DNA from: Lichenostomus cassidix
Taxonomy: Eukaryota; Chordata; Aves; Passeriformes; Meliphagidae
Direction: 5' to 3'
Assembly: GCA_008360975.2 (NCBI GenBank)
Contig: CM039183.1
Location: forward strand, 10,257,762-10,321,761
DNA: 64,000 bases
Part shown: one piece after another, positions 27,171-40,500 of the stretch
Layout of the letters: every line of letters starts with the position of its first letter
Position numbering within the stretch: position 1 is the stretch's first letter
The notes under the pieces: model-generated
The model's input: the letters and a program-made list of their open reading frames with translations, nothing else
What the model was told of the DNA's origin: nothing
The model's database searches: none
Made by a program: the position numbers and the translations under genes

Positions 27171-28620
27171 AAGAGAATCCAAAGGATTAAGCAGCAAAAA
27201 GAGGGTAATGCTCCACAAGTGTTTCCCCTCAGTTATGTGCTGCTTTCCCTTTTTGTATCTTCAGATACCTTCTCCTGCAGTAGCTCTTCTTAACTAAAAA
27301 AAATTAAGAACCTGTTCTTACTTACACCCCTGAATGCTCATGCTCAGGGATCTCAAAAGAGACCATGACAAACCTGAAAAGATCTCCAAAGCACTTCTCA
27401 GCAGCAACACGGCTTTGTGTCAAGAGGGGGAAGGCTGGCCAACTGGCAAAACAACAATTTGACATGTATTTGGCCAGGCTAGGCCTGTAAAAACAAGATG
27501 CTTTGTCAGCCAATGCAGTGGGCACTTAGGTTCATAACAACTCCCTTTTTTCTTGAGTTTCCTAAGAACAAATTACTTGCTAATGTTGATATCCAAGTCC
27601 TCTGAAGAACACAGATGGACAACAGCAGCAGGACTAAGATGCAAAGAGGCTTTGATTTGCTCTATACAGGCTCTCCAGCAAAGAAATTTCCCCTTTTTAA
27701 AATGTTTTTGGAGCATCATGCAAAACTTTTGACTTTTGTCAAAAAGATGCTAGTGGAGGTTATAATTTTTGGTCCTTCAGTTACACCTTGCCTCAATTAA
27801 AGAGCAGGCATAAGACAGGGATCCTATGACTCCAGAGAAGAAGAAAGAACAGGTCCTGACTAACTCAAACATGCAGAGCCAACTCCAAGAGAAGGTATGT
27901 GGTGGAACATTTTTGCTGGGACAGTTTTCAGCAGCCAGGTCTGTTGGCCCCAGCTGCCCCTGTCCCAGCCTCGTTACAATCTGTTTCCCAAGGCTGCAAG
28001 AGATCTCTGGAGAACAACTCACCAAAGCTATCCCACATTTATTGCTGCATGTGAATGCCAGATTGATGTTAGATTGCAAAATATTTGTTGATATCATTGG
28101 TATCATATACAACAAGTCCCCTGTCATACTATCCAAGACCTGGGAAGGTAAAAAACTTCAAGAGTCCAGCACTAAATCTGAATTTAGGCAGATGAAAGGC
28201 AGTAAATGGGCATCACTGCTGTCTTCATATATCTCACCTTCAATTAATTCAGAATTGTCCCTGTAATACCCTAAGCTCAGCTACAATCAAAAAATATTTA
28301 CATTTCAGTTAAATTATTCTGTTTAACTACTTCAGCAAATCCAGTTCCAGAGTAAAGACAGGGAATATATGAGTACATGTGCACTTGCACATCCATATAT
28401 ACAGGGCACAAATAAACAAAAATGGAAACTCTTAGCACTACTGATTGTAGAATACCCTTGCTTTGTATAGGATGAACAGATGAGGTAAAAAATGGAAAAG
28501 TGGAAGTTTGAGTCAGACAGTTATTTAATATCTCCATTTAATGCTCTTATCTCCTTAACGTACGTATTACACTTCCTCACCCCAGGAGGCACAAATTACA
28601 AAATTCTCCTCTTCTTCCCC

Positions 28621-28681
28621 AAATTTCTCTTCATTCTTAGAAGAAATTTGGGGAACAAATTTCTCTTCATTCTTAGAAGAA
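28621..28681 (+). repeat. 25-bp direct repeat, period 36
   Basis: AAATTTCTCTTCATTCTTAG plus AAGAA occurs at 28621-28645 and again at 28657-28681, identical. The spacer includes a further ATTTGGGG, so the stretch also has some inverted symmetry with the flanking CCCCAAAT. Confidence 0.85.
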
Positions 28682-31600
28682 GGTGAGAAAAATTGACCTG
28701 CTGAAGCAAAGGACTACAGAGAGTACCATGCAGTGGATTAAGTAAATAACTGAGTTAAGTCAGTCAACTGTGCTCCAGTTTTCTCTGTGCTGAATGACCT
28801 GCTGCCCTCTCCATTTTTTATTTGCTTTTGCACTGTACTGCCCTTATGTAACTCTTCCCTCCAGCTCATAAATTTCCAAGGTGAACAAAAGCTCAAATGA
28901 TCATATTCGGCTTGGCCACAAAGGTGATTTTTTTCCCCAACTGATTTCTACTTACCAGATTTTATAATTTTAATCACATAAAAATATTAAGCCCATTGGG
29001 GTTAAGTTGATTAATTTGGCTTCTAAATGCCTGTGCTTTCCCATTTTTGACCGGAACATCGTTTCTGATGATGTTAATAGCTACAAAGATTAAGATGGAT
29101 TATGGCTGGAAAGGAAAAATGGTTTGGTGGCTGCTTTTCCATCCTCTTTGCAGGCCAGGCTGGCATTTTTTTGGTTTGGGTACCTGAAGCTGCTTTTCAT
29201 CTCCCCACGCATTGCTTTGCCCACACCGATACCCTACAAAAAGCAATCTGCTTTTTTAGACAGATCCTCCATAAAAAAAGACTGGAGCTCCATTATCTGG
29301 GGTTATTTTCAGCAATATCTCTGGAGCAGCCTGACCTGGAGTCACACAGAGCCAAAAGCAGGCACAGCCATAATCCTTCCTCCCTATGGCATGAATTTTC
29401 TCCTGATGTTCTCTTGGTCTGACCTCCCTGCAGCACTGACAGCTATTGCTGGGGATAACAGTAGCTGACAAAAAACAAGAGACCCTGGCTTAGAAAAATG
29501 CATAAAACACCATCCCATCCTCAGCAGTGTTCAGTCTGTACTCCCAGCAAGGGAATGAGATTTATAGAAGATTTTTTTATTATACCGTGAAAGCATGTTC
29601 TGTTTTATTATTTGTCAACATATGTGACTGCTATAAATAAATACAAATTGTTTACAGCACAGATGATAGAAATTTTAGACTAAAGCTGTGTAGAATAGGC
29701 ATAATTAACAAGTCAGAAAAAATTTCATCTCCCTGAAGTTTACTTTGAGACTTACTTCAGTCCTTCCCAAAACATTGATTACATCTTTATAGTTATTGCA
29801 AGTAAAACTTGATGGATATCAAGCTCCACACTTTCAAAATGCTGGTAACATTTCACCTCCCACATATAACACATGACAATTGTCTATACTCCTTATGAAC
29901 TCTTACCACACATGAATTAACAGAATTACTACCTGTATTACCATTATTATTATTTCCTCTGAGTTACCAAAGTCTGGATCCAGCCATCAGCAGGTAAATT
30001 GCCAGCTGACAGTTCTTACTTTTTCAGCATCAAGTATGTCGTTGCACTGGCAAAGGTGCACTTCACTTAGCAAGTCCTTTCATCAGAAAGTATTTTAGGT
30101 TACTGGGGAGAGTTTAAAGTGACAATCAAAATATAGTCATAAGTACCAAACATTAGACTTTCACTCAGAAATCTGTTGCTAATGCTTGACTGGTCTTTAA
30201 AGAAAAATACTTGTTTTTTATGAGGATATATATCCCCAGTGATTTCAGACCAGAAAAAGTATATGGAATGAAAGGCTGTTCTTTGCCTTTGCCTTTGAAA
30301 GAAATGATCCTAATTTCTCACTTTGTATGTAGCTTTTGGTATTTGCCACATTGTGATATTTACCTACTGTATATGACACCTCTGTCAGGTAGATGCTTTT
30401 AGAAAAGGAAAGAGAAGAGAGATACAATGTTTGGGGAAAAGCCCCTCTAATCCATAATCCTGATGTGATTAACTCAGGTCTTTCTGGGAAGAATCCTGCA
30501 GTAGAATCCCAGCTCCATGCTAAACTAGGGCAGAAAATACTCTTTGATCATAAAACATGCTTTAAGATCCAGCAAAGCTCCAACAGAAGTGATATTACAT
30601 GGATTAATGGTATCTTAAATACTGAAAAGAAATGAGAGTGGAAATACCCACTCTGTAAGTAAATTAAGCAAAAAGGGCAACAACAAATTCTCAGCTAATC
30701 TGTAATATCTGATCAGTCTCTGATATTAAACTGCAAAATACATAATGCTGCAAGAAATTAAAGCTTATTGGCAAATCAGCCCTCAGGAAGAACACAGCCC
30801 CAAGGGAGAAGCACATCTCACGAGGAAAATAACATGACAAAGTCCAGAAAGCAAGTTTAAATATAATCTTGGTGCCAAGCCACAGTGCAAACCAATGCAT
30901 TAATTTTCTATGAATGGCAAGGTCAGGTATACATCTGTGACTGAAATGTGCAGGTAAGCCAACATGGCACAGCAGTGGCTGCCCAACACACAGAGCAGTG
31001 CTGGTGCAGAGGGGTAGGAAGGGCATGAAAAGGAGGATGCTCCAGCTAACTCCACCATCCCTCCTGGCAGATTCATGTCTGGCTGAAATTTCATGCCAAA
31101 ACAGCTTTACAGACAGGCCCAGAGAGGGACAACAAGATTTAAAAGGACATAAAGAAGGGGACAGGTAGCTATGGATGTTTTAAGAGAAAGGCAGCAAGGC
31201 AGACAAAAAACCCAAGAGGATAAAACCATTGTGCCAAAGAAAAGATGGGCTGTTGAGAAGGAAAAAACGAACCACCAGTGATGAGCACTGAATATCACAA
31301 GATGAAGACAAATGCAGGCTAAAGTGCAACTGCTTTATAATTTTATTTTTAGTCCTATTGTTAAAGAAAATGGGCTTTCAAAGCTGAGCACTTCACGGCT
31401 AGCATGTTCATCTGCTTTTAACCAGAATCTATAGAGACTACAACACCAACATAAAGGAAACTTCAAATGTTGCTGTAAAATCTTTACTGAAGAAGAGTTC
31501 AAACTCCCAGGTACAGATCCTGAATCCAATTTTTCAAAGTTTGGAGCATGGTATTTTCAAATATTTCTCATTAGAAGTGTTTTTAAGAGCACTTGGGGAA

Positions 31601-34300
31601 AAGTGTTCAGTTATTTTCTATTACCAGTAATGGCAAGGCTAATAAGAATTAATGCATGTAAGTTGTGATGGATTCTCAAACCCAGAAATATCTCTCCAGT
31701 CAGAAAACATTCATGAAATTTGACAAAATTAATGTAAACTCGGTCTACTGGCATTTCTGAAACAGTCACTTCCAATTTCCCATTCCTAACCACATTAGGG
31801 CTCACACACACAGTCTTCCTGTCATGAAAGAACCGACTGACTAAAATTCAGAGAAGGCAGACAGGAAGCACAGTTACTTATTGAAGCAGAAGGAGCAGAT
31901 GCAACACCAAGCAGTGTGGCTTTCTGCTGGGTAGAGATCTAAATGCAACCCAGAGACACTGAGAAAAATCAGAGTGGCTTCTGGAAAGGTACATTTTCTA
32001 CAGAGCATTTCTTTGCTTCTGTTGAACCATGAAATATTCATGTAGATTCATTACATATCAATGCATTTGTATACTCCCCTGTTATCATGTGTCCAAATGA
32101 AAACAGTCTGTTGTGAATAATTTACTCCTGAATCATCAGACAGCTTTCTTCTTCAAAGCCAGATCTTCATTATTCATCAAATCCTACCTATGGCTGACAA
32201 CTTTTGTATAAAATATGTTCTCTGTTAAATTCAAGAAAGGTACTAGTATATTTGTGTTTGATGTGCTACAAAACTTGATATTTAGAACAGATGTGCTAAC
32301 AATAAAGTAAAAATACATAAAAGGCTATAAAACATGACAGTTCCATGTTAGTGGGCTGGATCCAGTGTGCAACAACAACTTGTTCAACTTCCACTAGGAG
32401 TCTCTGTGACCAGTCTTTCTTTCCAGGAGGTCCCCAAACATCTGTGGTTTTCCCAAATCTCATCCCATCACAGGAGCATGCAGTCTGATGCACAGTGCCT
32501 CAACCCACAGCTTCACAGCAGAGAACCTATTTAACCCCAAGCTAAAGGCTATGTGAAACCAGAGCTCCTTAGGATAAATGTAAATTGACTCAAGTGGTGA
32601 CAATGCTAATTACTCCATGATTGTTTCAGTAAGTACCAGTTTAACTCACACCAAGTGTCAGGCTTGTCACAGCTCACTGCTGTCCTCAGGGAAGGAGGCA
32701 AAACTTATGTATGATGGCAGTTCCAAAAATGCATTCACACAACCACTTCCCTTTGCAGCATGAAGGTGCATTGCTAAAAGAATTCATTTTGATTTTGTTG
32801 TGGGGCTCTTCAGCAAGAGACATTACAGTGTCTCAGAAATGTGTATTCTTGCTCTGTGTTTACATCCCCTGACTCTCTCTGCACAGGGTGAAAGAAATGT
32901 AAATGCACCTGCTGATTGATGTCACTGTAAGAATCCATTACTGGGGGAAAAAACAACTTCAAAACAGGAGTCACTAACTACATAATCCCCTTAAGAAACA
33001 CTACAGCAATTCTGAGTTAAGGATGTGTTTTTTAATGAAAGTAGGTATTTCTCCCATTTGCTCACTAATGTACTCAATGTACTCATTATAATGTGCTCCC
33101 TGTAACCCCTGTATTCAAAACAACTTTCTTCCATTTGCTACTAATAGAATTTAATGATTTCCAATCTCAAGATGCTGAGCAGAAAAGTCCACTTCTCTGA
33201 TGTTAAGAAAAAACCTAAAGCCACACACCATTATTGGGTGTGGTCACTGCAGAAATCCATGAGGGGAAGGCTCAGGGAAGGATCAGCTTTCAGACTGCAA
33301 AGAAAGGTGAACTAGCAGAATGACTCCAACAATACCTACTGTCTCTGTAGGATCCCAGTTTAGCTGTTTGTTCATTCTGGTTTTGGTCTAGCCACACAGC
33401 TGGAATTCAACCATTCATATGCACAGCTATATTCCAGATGTGCACATGTATATACAGACTGAGGTACTCCTGATATAAGCTATTAAAACATTATGAAATA
33501 CAAGGAGACTTGCTCAATGTTAACTAATAGCAACATCAAAATGCCCAAATTACCTCATGGTATGATTTGCAGTAGCTGCTGCTAAGAAATGAGGTTTTAA
33601 AATTTACTAACACATTACAGAGAGCAAAGATACCAAACTGATACACATTTCCTGTTAGAAAATGGCAGTAAAAGTGAAGATGGGAAGCTGTGCCGTTAGC
33701 TTTACATTCCTATGGACTATAAAGATTAAAAAAGCAATGCAGTGTTCAGCACTGATAGAGCTATATATACAGATATCTTTCAGGCAGATAAGGCCAGATT
33801 GCATAATGTGACAGGTAATAAAGATATACTTCTAACATAAGAATGGGTGTTATGTAAAATAAAAAGAAGGCTTTTGCCTCACTTGTTCTATAATATAAGG
33901 AATGCTTGATCACTGTAATTTGTGAACTTTACTATCTTTCAGCTCCTACTTTGCATATTTTAAATAATTTTAGTGTTGGATTAAAACATAAAGACATGCA
34001 TGGAATACAAACAGAATTATTAGATAATGTTTCATTTCTACATCTGCTGATTTTTTCAAGCTTAATGTAAAGAGAGCTGTCAGTACATATATGAAGATAT
34101 GAAAAAAAAGCAAAAATTGCATTCACCACCCAGAATATTTCTTTGTATCCAAAGATGGACCCAAATTTCAAGTACATTAAAGGCCCAGTGGTGAAAAATC
34201 AACTGGCTTGATTTGGATGCAGTGAATTCAGCAATGGGTAATATATCTCAGTGCACATGTAGCTACATCAGGTTTATATATTTTGCAAAAGGAAGCTTAC

Positions 34301-34582
34301 CTGCCCATTTTTCCCCAGCTCCATTTCCACTATTGCAACAGGAGTGTTTATCTGATCAATGTGTCTCAACTGGGACTTCAGGTCCACTCGCCAGTTCATG
34401 TTTTTCAAGACATTATCCCAGCGGCTCTGATTGATCAGGCTCTCGTGGATATGAGTCCGGTGGTTCTTCCAAAATTTTGCAATGACTGCAGCCTGATCTG
34501 ATGTGATGCCTCCTTGTTTTTTGGTTTGGGCAGTGAGGAAAGCTTCCAGCTGATTCAAATCCATGTCTGCTGAAGCAATTGA
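34301..34582 (-). CDS. COMMD1: COMMD1 exon 2
   Basis: 282 bp (94 codons, phase 0 at both ends), acceptor CCTACAG, donor GTAAGC. It encodes SIASADMDLNQLEAFLTAQT through PVAIVEMELGKNGQ. The match to COMMD1 is strong and unbroken. Beyond the donor the frame runs eight codons into intron. Confidence 0.97.
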
Positions 34583-37500
34583 CTGTAGGAAAACAAAGGG
34601 AGTAAAAGGGAAAAGTTTGCTCAAAAACACTCATTAACTGAGGACAAAAAGGTCACATCTTTAGGATTTGACAAATATTGGATCTTAAAGGGATAGTACA
34701 TCCTGTGACAAGTACACACAAATCTGGGTTATGCAAATAACCTGACAACCTTCATTAAAACTCTATTTGCAAGCATCCACTCCTTATCCCAGATTCCTGC
34801 CCCAGGACAGCTGGAGGGGAGTGGATTGGTACCACTGGCAGCACCTTTGGGAATTCAGCACTGGTTCAGGATAACAAGAAGCTTCTCTCTGTCTCCTGGC
34901 CCTTTCCCCACTGTGCCACAGGCATTCCCACTTGGACACTGCTGCAAACACTGTGCCAGGTCTGGCACTGCACTGCTGCTCTGACAGGCCAGGAAAAAAG
35001 AATGCTGGGACAAACAAGGCATGATCCTGAGCTGAAACAAGTGAAGGGACAGCCCAGCTCATTGCAACATCCACAGTTTCATCTGCCACCTCCATACCAT
35101 GAGGAAGCAAAACTGGTAAATGCTGCAGCAGTAAAGCAGGGTCTGAGTGCTGGCTGCAGCAAAAAGAGCATGACTCTTTCAAGGGAGAGTCGAAATACAA
35201 AATGCAACTGTGTTTCTTCATCTGTATTATTCTATCTATAAGGGCCAAAAAGCCTTAAAAATGCAACTGCAGTTTGTTTTAGAGCATTGGTGGACTTTGT
35301 CAGGCTAAATACTTTATTTGGTTTTTGCAACAGAGTGGAAGGGGTCATTTATTCCTCCCCCCTGTGCAGCAACAGAAATTATTATTATTCATAAAACCTG
35401 CTTTTTATATAGATACCCAGTTTTTCCATCTATTTTTTCAAACCTGATAATCCCACAGCCTTATATTTGCATTGCCTAACTGGCAATAGTTGCTACTATA
35501 TATGGCCAGGAAGGGAGGAGGGGAGGTGGAGAGAGGAAGCTGTGGTTAAGTTTCCCCATCATCATTTCAAGCAGATGCTTTTGCTTCATTTTCACACAAA
35601 ATGGATGCAACTTCTCCAAAATGAACACAACTCCTCCAAGCACTCACTGACACGGAGCACAGCAAGGTGAAGTGGGGCCAATCCTTGGGATTTGCCTCGA
35701 TTTAATCTTCTTTGACATGGTACTGCTACTGCTGCACTCTGCATTCAGGGAAACCTCAACCTCGTTCACGTTAGCTAAGGGGGTGACATCGTGTGGCTTT
35801 GGGCTGGACGCACACCCTGTGCACTTCACACTGCTTGGCTGCAAAGCTGGGCAGTGCTTATCTAAAAACTGATGGGTTTGTAACGTTTTCTTAGGAGGGA
35901 TGAGCTGCCTTGCCTTGCTTTCACAATAGATTAGCTGCCATCTGTTACGTGATGGAGAAAAGAAATGGCAATCAACACTACAAGCAAACCCTCAGCTGTA
36001 TTAAGGTTGCAGCTTAATAGGAGCATCTGTGATTTTACTATAAAATTTGAGCTGCTTAGTGCAACATTCTGGCTTTTCTATAGGGCATTTGACATATTGG
36101 TACACACTGCTTGCTTTATATTGAAAATATTTAACCTAAGAGGTACTAATTCATTATGCTGGAAGTGAAAGCAGAACTTCTTCCCATTTTCAGAAGATAA
36201 GCTATTCAGACTTCCAGCCCTTTCCTACAGCCACATCTTACACAAACAGTACTGTCTGCTAGCAGCAGTGTGAAATATTGTCTGATTTAATATTTTTCAC
36301 ATCACTACACCTGTGTTTTTGTGTTGTGTGACACCAGCTACTGCTTGTGTCCATCTCCTGTGTCAGCTGATGTGAGTGGGGGGAGCAGGAGAGGTCAATC
36401 AACAAGCACAGACCCCAGCACCTCATGGAAGCTCTGTCAAGATCAAGTTCAGATGGAGACTTTCTTCTCAGTTCAGCTGTGCAGAAAATTGCCTCCTGTT
36501 TTATTCCTGTGCACAAACCAAGAACACAAACTGTGTCCTCTGCACTGGGTGAAGCAAAGGTGTTGTGGAGAAACAGCTTACGTGCATTAAATGTGAGCCT
36601 AATGCAGATTCATGGTGATACCAGGTACCCCTTCTCTAGGCTTGGTTTTGTAACCTTCAAACATTTCACATTTGTAATTCTCTGGAGGTTTTTATTAACC
36701 TCACTCTCTTCACAACCACTCTTTTTGCAAGATGCAGCAAGATTTCTGGCAGAGCCCTTCTAAGCTGATGAAAAATCACAGACACAAAGTTCCTTATTGT
36801 GCTTGACACGTGATATAAATCTGACTTTGAAGTGTATCCAGACAAGGAAGCTTATGACCAAACTTGAAGTTTTAAGCAAAAGGAGCACAAAAACTACATT
36901 ACTAGGGCATATACAGGACAGCTTAACCTGGCTGATTGGTAAAGATCATCAACAGATTAACAATTACTTAAGTTCTGTGTGACCTATATTTAAAAACTCT
37001 GCACCTTGATGTATCACATAGTTTGCTACCAGAAGAGTGTCACATAAAACAAGAGGAAGGAAACCATGAATGATAATTAGCAATCACTTACACCTCCCTC
37101 ACACACACATGTACACACAATAAAGAGGGTTTTATACTCTACATATATAAGAAACTTACTGTACACACCCAAGAATCCAAAAGGTAACAAGCAGACTCTA
37201 TTTTGGTGGAGTATTTATCAGATAATGCATACTTTAAGTAATATATCCTTTTAGTCCATCATTCAGACTACAATCTCCTCTTGGAAATATGGTTACTTCT
37301 TGAAAATTCCTTTAATAAAATAACTGGAAGTGGGTACAAACAATCAATGAGTTATACTTTGGTACAGCTGCATGAAGATATTAATTAATGGAGACATATT
37401 TTCTTTGAAATTCCCTGACAAATCCCACCGGCTATAATGGTTTTCAGGTCACATAAGAACAGTAACTCATTTTAGTATTCTTTTTCATCTTAACTTGGAA

Positions 37501-40500
37501 CCATTTCACTGTGGACAAAAAATGAAAGAACATTTAAATTCTTTGTTGATCTTCTCTCTTGTCGCATGAACATTTACACAACTGATTCTTTAAACAAATG
37601 TAGTTCTACTCCATTGCTCATATGAAGGGCCTCAGTTCAGATTTTTTTTAAGCTTGGGGAAATGTTTTAATTTAACTTGGCAAAAAAGTATATTTCCAGT
37701 CATACCCTGCATAGCTTTACAAACAGTTCTTTCCATTACTTTAAACAATTCTCATTTATTACATAGACTATCAAATTATAGTGAATGCATATTACTGATA
37801 TTTCCAAGGATTGATTTTGTTAGAACACAAGTGGTTCTTCTGTGCTTCTATCTAGAGACAGACAAAATCTATCTGATTGTAAGTCTCTCTCTGATGCTAT
37901 TAAACCCTAGGAGCTTCAGATGAGCATTTATCACCACCAGGACAATGACCAGCTGTTGTTCAGCTCCCACTGCCATGGTGAAGATTGTTTCACTGCTGGA
38001 ATAAACAACACATGCACAGTTTAGCATCATGACTGGAAAACTCTCAGAACTTAGAGGTCTTGAAACCTGTTTTATCCATCTGCTCCTACAGCTGAATCAC
38101 TGTCAGCATTGATTCTAGAGTGATACATCTTATTAATGCAAATTACTTAGTCCAGACAGACCTTAAAGTGCAGAATAATTGCCATACCTTGAGTCACAAT
38201 TATGTGTTAGTGACACATCACTGTGTTATAGAGAGTTTATATTCTCAGCTAATTCCAGTTTTTGTTGGTAATCACAAGAAATTTACCATTTCAACATAAA
38301 AGTCTTCAACTAACAAAAAGCAGAAAAGTTCTCTTGGAATGTACAGAATCACAGCTGTTCTATGCCAGTGCAAAATGTAAATTAACTCTGACTATTCACT
38401 CAAAAGCCTGTTTCAAAACTAGAGTCTGCATGACACCACCATTAGATATTAAAAATTTCCTCACATTACGTATTTTGAGATTTGATAAAACATACTTTTT
38501 CTTTTCCCTCCTAGAATGCACAGCTTATGGACAGCACATCATACTACAAGCACACAACTCCTGCCCTCAGTGACTGGCAACTCCTTCCTTTCCAGAGGCT
38601 GGGCAGATGCTTTTGAACAGCTTGAAACAGTTTTGGTCATCCTGAATTCTCCTTGTGTTCTCCTTCAAAACATACCCACTAGGTCTTCAAATATAATTCA
38701 GCCAATAAAAATAAGACTTCAAATACCATTTCCTTAATGAAACAATATTTGATAATCTGGAGAGTTTTGTATTAGCTTAATTAGATCCATCAGACATGTG
38801 CCTTGGTACACAGAACAGGAAAACAGACTTAAATTCATTATCTCTTTTGAGAAATAAAGCCTGACAAGCATGCAGTACTAGTGAGAAACAACAATTGGCA
38901 AAACCCACGGGGAAAAAAAGAACACCTTTCATTCTCAGAAATAAAACATTACTTGCCAACCATCACAGAAGAGCTCTAAGAGCTGGACATGCCAGCATGT
39001 GGAGGCATTTCCCCCAGCTGACCCTCAAAGAAATCACAAAGCTTACAAGAAAATCACAAGAAAGCACAAAGAAATCACAAGCTCACAGAAACAAACAATT
39101 CAGTGCCATGGACCATGTTATTGGGAGGTGGGTAAGAGACTATTAGTGCATCACAGTCCTTGTCATTCACATGCTCTTTTAGAAACAGAACCCTGAAAGC
39201 CATTTCCCAGACCCCAGGAACACACAAAAGGAGGAACATGGCAAGGAACCCTGCTCAGCCCAACATCTTCATCACACAAAGCCCATTCTGGGTAACAGCA
39301 AAGTGCATCTCTTTCATTTATCAACCTCAGAAGAACACCTTTTCTGGATTTGGGGGCAAACAGAGGGTGCCTGCAGGGGAGCAGAAGCAGTTCAGAAGAG
39401 CACACGAGTGCTGGTGACACTGCTATTTGTCAGAGTCAGCTCAGCATGCTCCCTGCAAATAGCAGCTTCTGACAGGAGGAATCCAACATCTTCCCAACCC
39501 TGTGGTTTCTGGGTCTTCCTTTGTGAGGATGTACTAGGCAGACTCTCCCAAGGGCTGCTGAGATATCTAGCCCTGGAATAAATGAGCTGTTCCCACAGAT
39601 GTTCCCTGGATATTAGTTCAGAAGACTTTCCCACGTTTCTGGAGACAGTGGAGGTTTTCAACTACTTGGTAGGTTGTGCCTCACAAACAGTGTTTATTAC
39701 AGTCTAAGAGCTCTCCTGAGAATCAGAATTAAGATAAAATTAAATATAACAGTCTGCTTGCTTACACTTGAAAATGGTGATCCATCTCAAACCTCAAAAC
39801 TAAAGGCTTCCTCTGCCCCCCATTTCTGAGTCAGAAATCACAAAAAACCTTAATACATTTAGTATTCCTACAACAAAGTAGAAAGATTTTAACTCATCTT
39901 TAAGTCTTGATCTAATCCATGAGAAATCACATGAATTCTTTTATTCACATTCCATACCATGTCCCAACATTACTTTTATTTGCCTCTTATGAAGTGCTGT
40001 AGTACACAGCTAAAATTCAAATAAAACAGTTTGCTAATAGGAAAGAGCTACCTATGAACCATCAAGAATTTAATAATACCTCAGTTGTTTAAACTCTGTA
40101 GCTTACTTTTTTTCTAGTATGTAACAGGTCTTCTGCAACAACAATTTTTTTTTTATTCCAACCTTTTGATTCCTTGCCAAGGAGACACTCATCAGGTCAG
40201 CAGATGCTCAGCAGACTTGTAAATATTTTTAAATTTGACTTCTGATTTTCACCAAGCTTTCTTCTTGGATGGGAAGACTCACAACACCCACCAACAGAAA
40301 CATTACTGAACTGCTACTGCAGATGGGAAAAATGTGTGTGTATGATGGAGTTTCAGGCAAAATTACATCCTTCCTGTGTTCCTGATCTTATTAAGCTTAA
40401 TTCCACACAGACTTGTCAACTGTGCACATGGAAGAAAATACCTCTTCTCAATGGGTCACTTCCATGCTTCTTGACTGACTCCTCCATTTTCTCCCCCACA

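Larger units (their letters stand above)
1..34300 (-). other. COMMD1 intron 2 (left end outside window)
   Basis: 34.3 kb of AT-rich DNA downstream of COMMD1 exon 2 without a recognisable exon. It holds one CR1 fragment, a purine-rich minisatellite, A/T homopolymers, a TA-rich tract and several small tandem duplications, listed separately. The assignment to intron rests on the absence of the conserved last exon (family motif EFLCLEFDEVKVNQIL) in this stretch by eye; a diverged exon could have been missed. Confidence 0.7.

Noticed and set aside
27826..28266. 146-codon + strand frame
   Set aside because: No recognisable motif or domain, intronic position on the strand opposite the gene, ordinary AT-rich codon composition.
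34784..35248. 154-codon minus frame just upstream of COMMD1 exon 2
   Set aside because: No splice fit to COMMD1 (exon 1 joins exon 2 exactly in phase) and no recognised domain.
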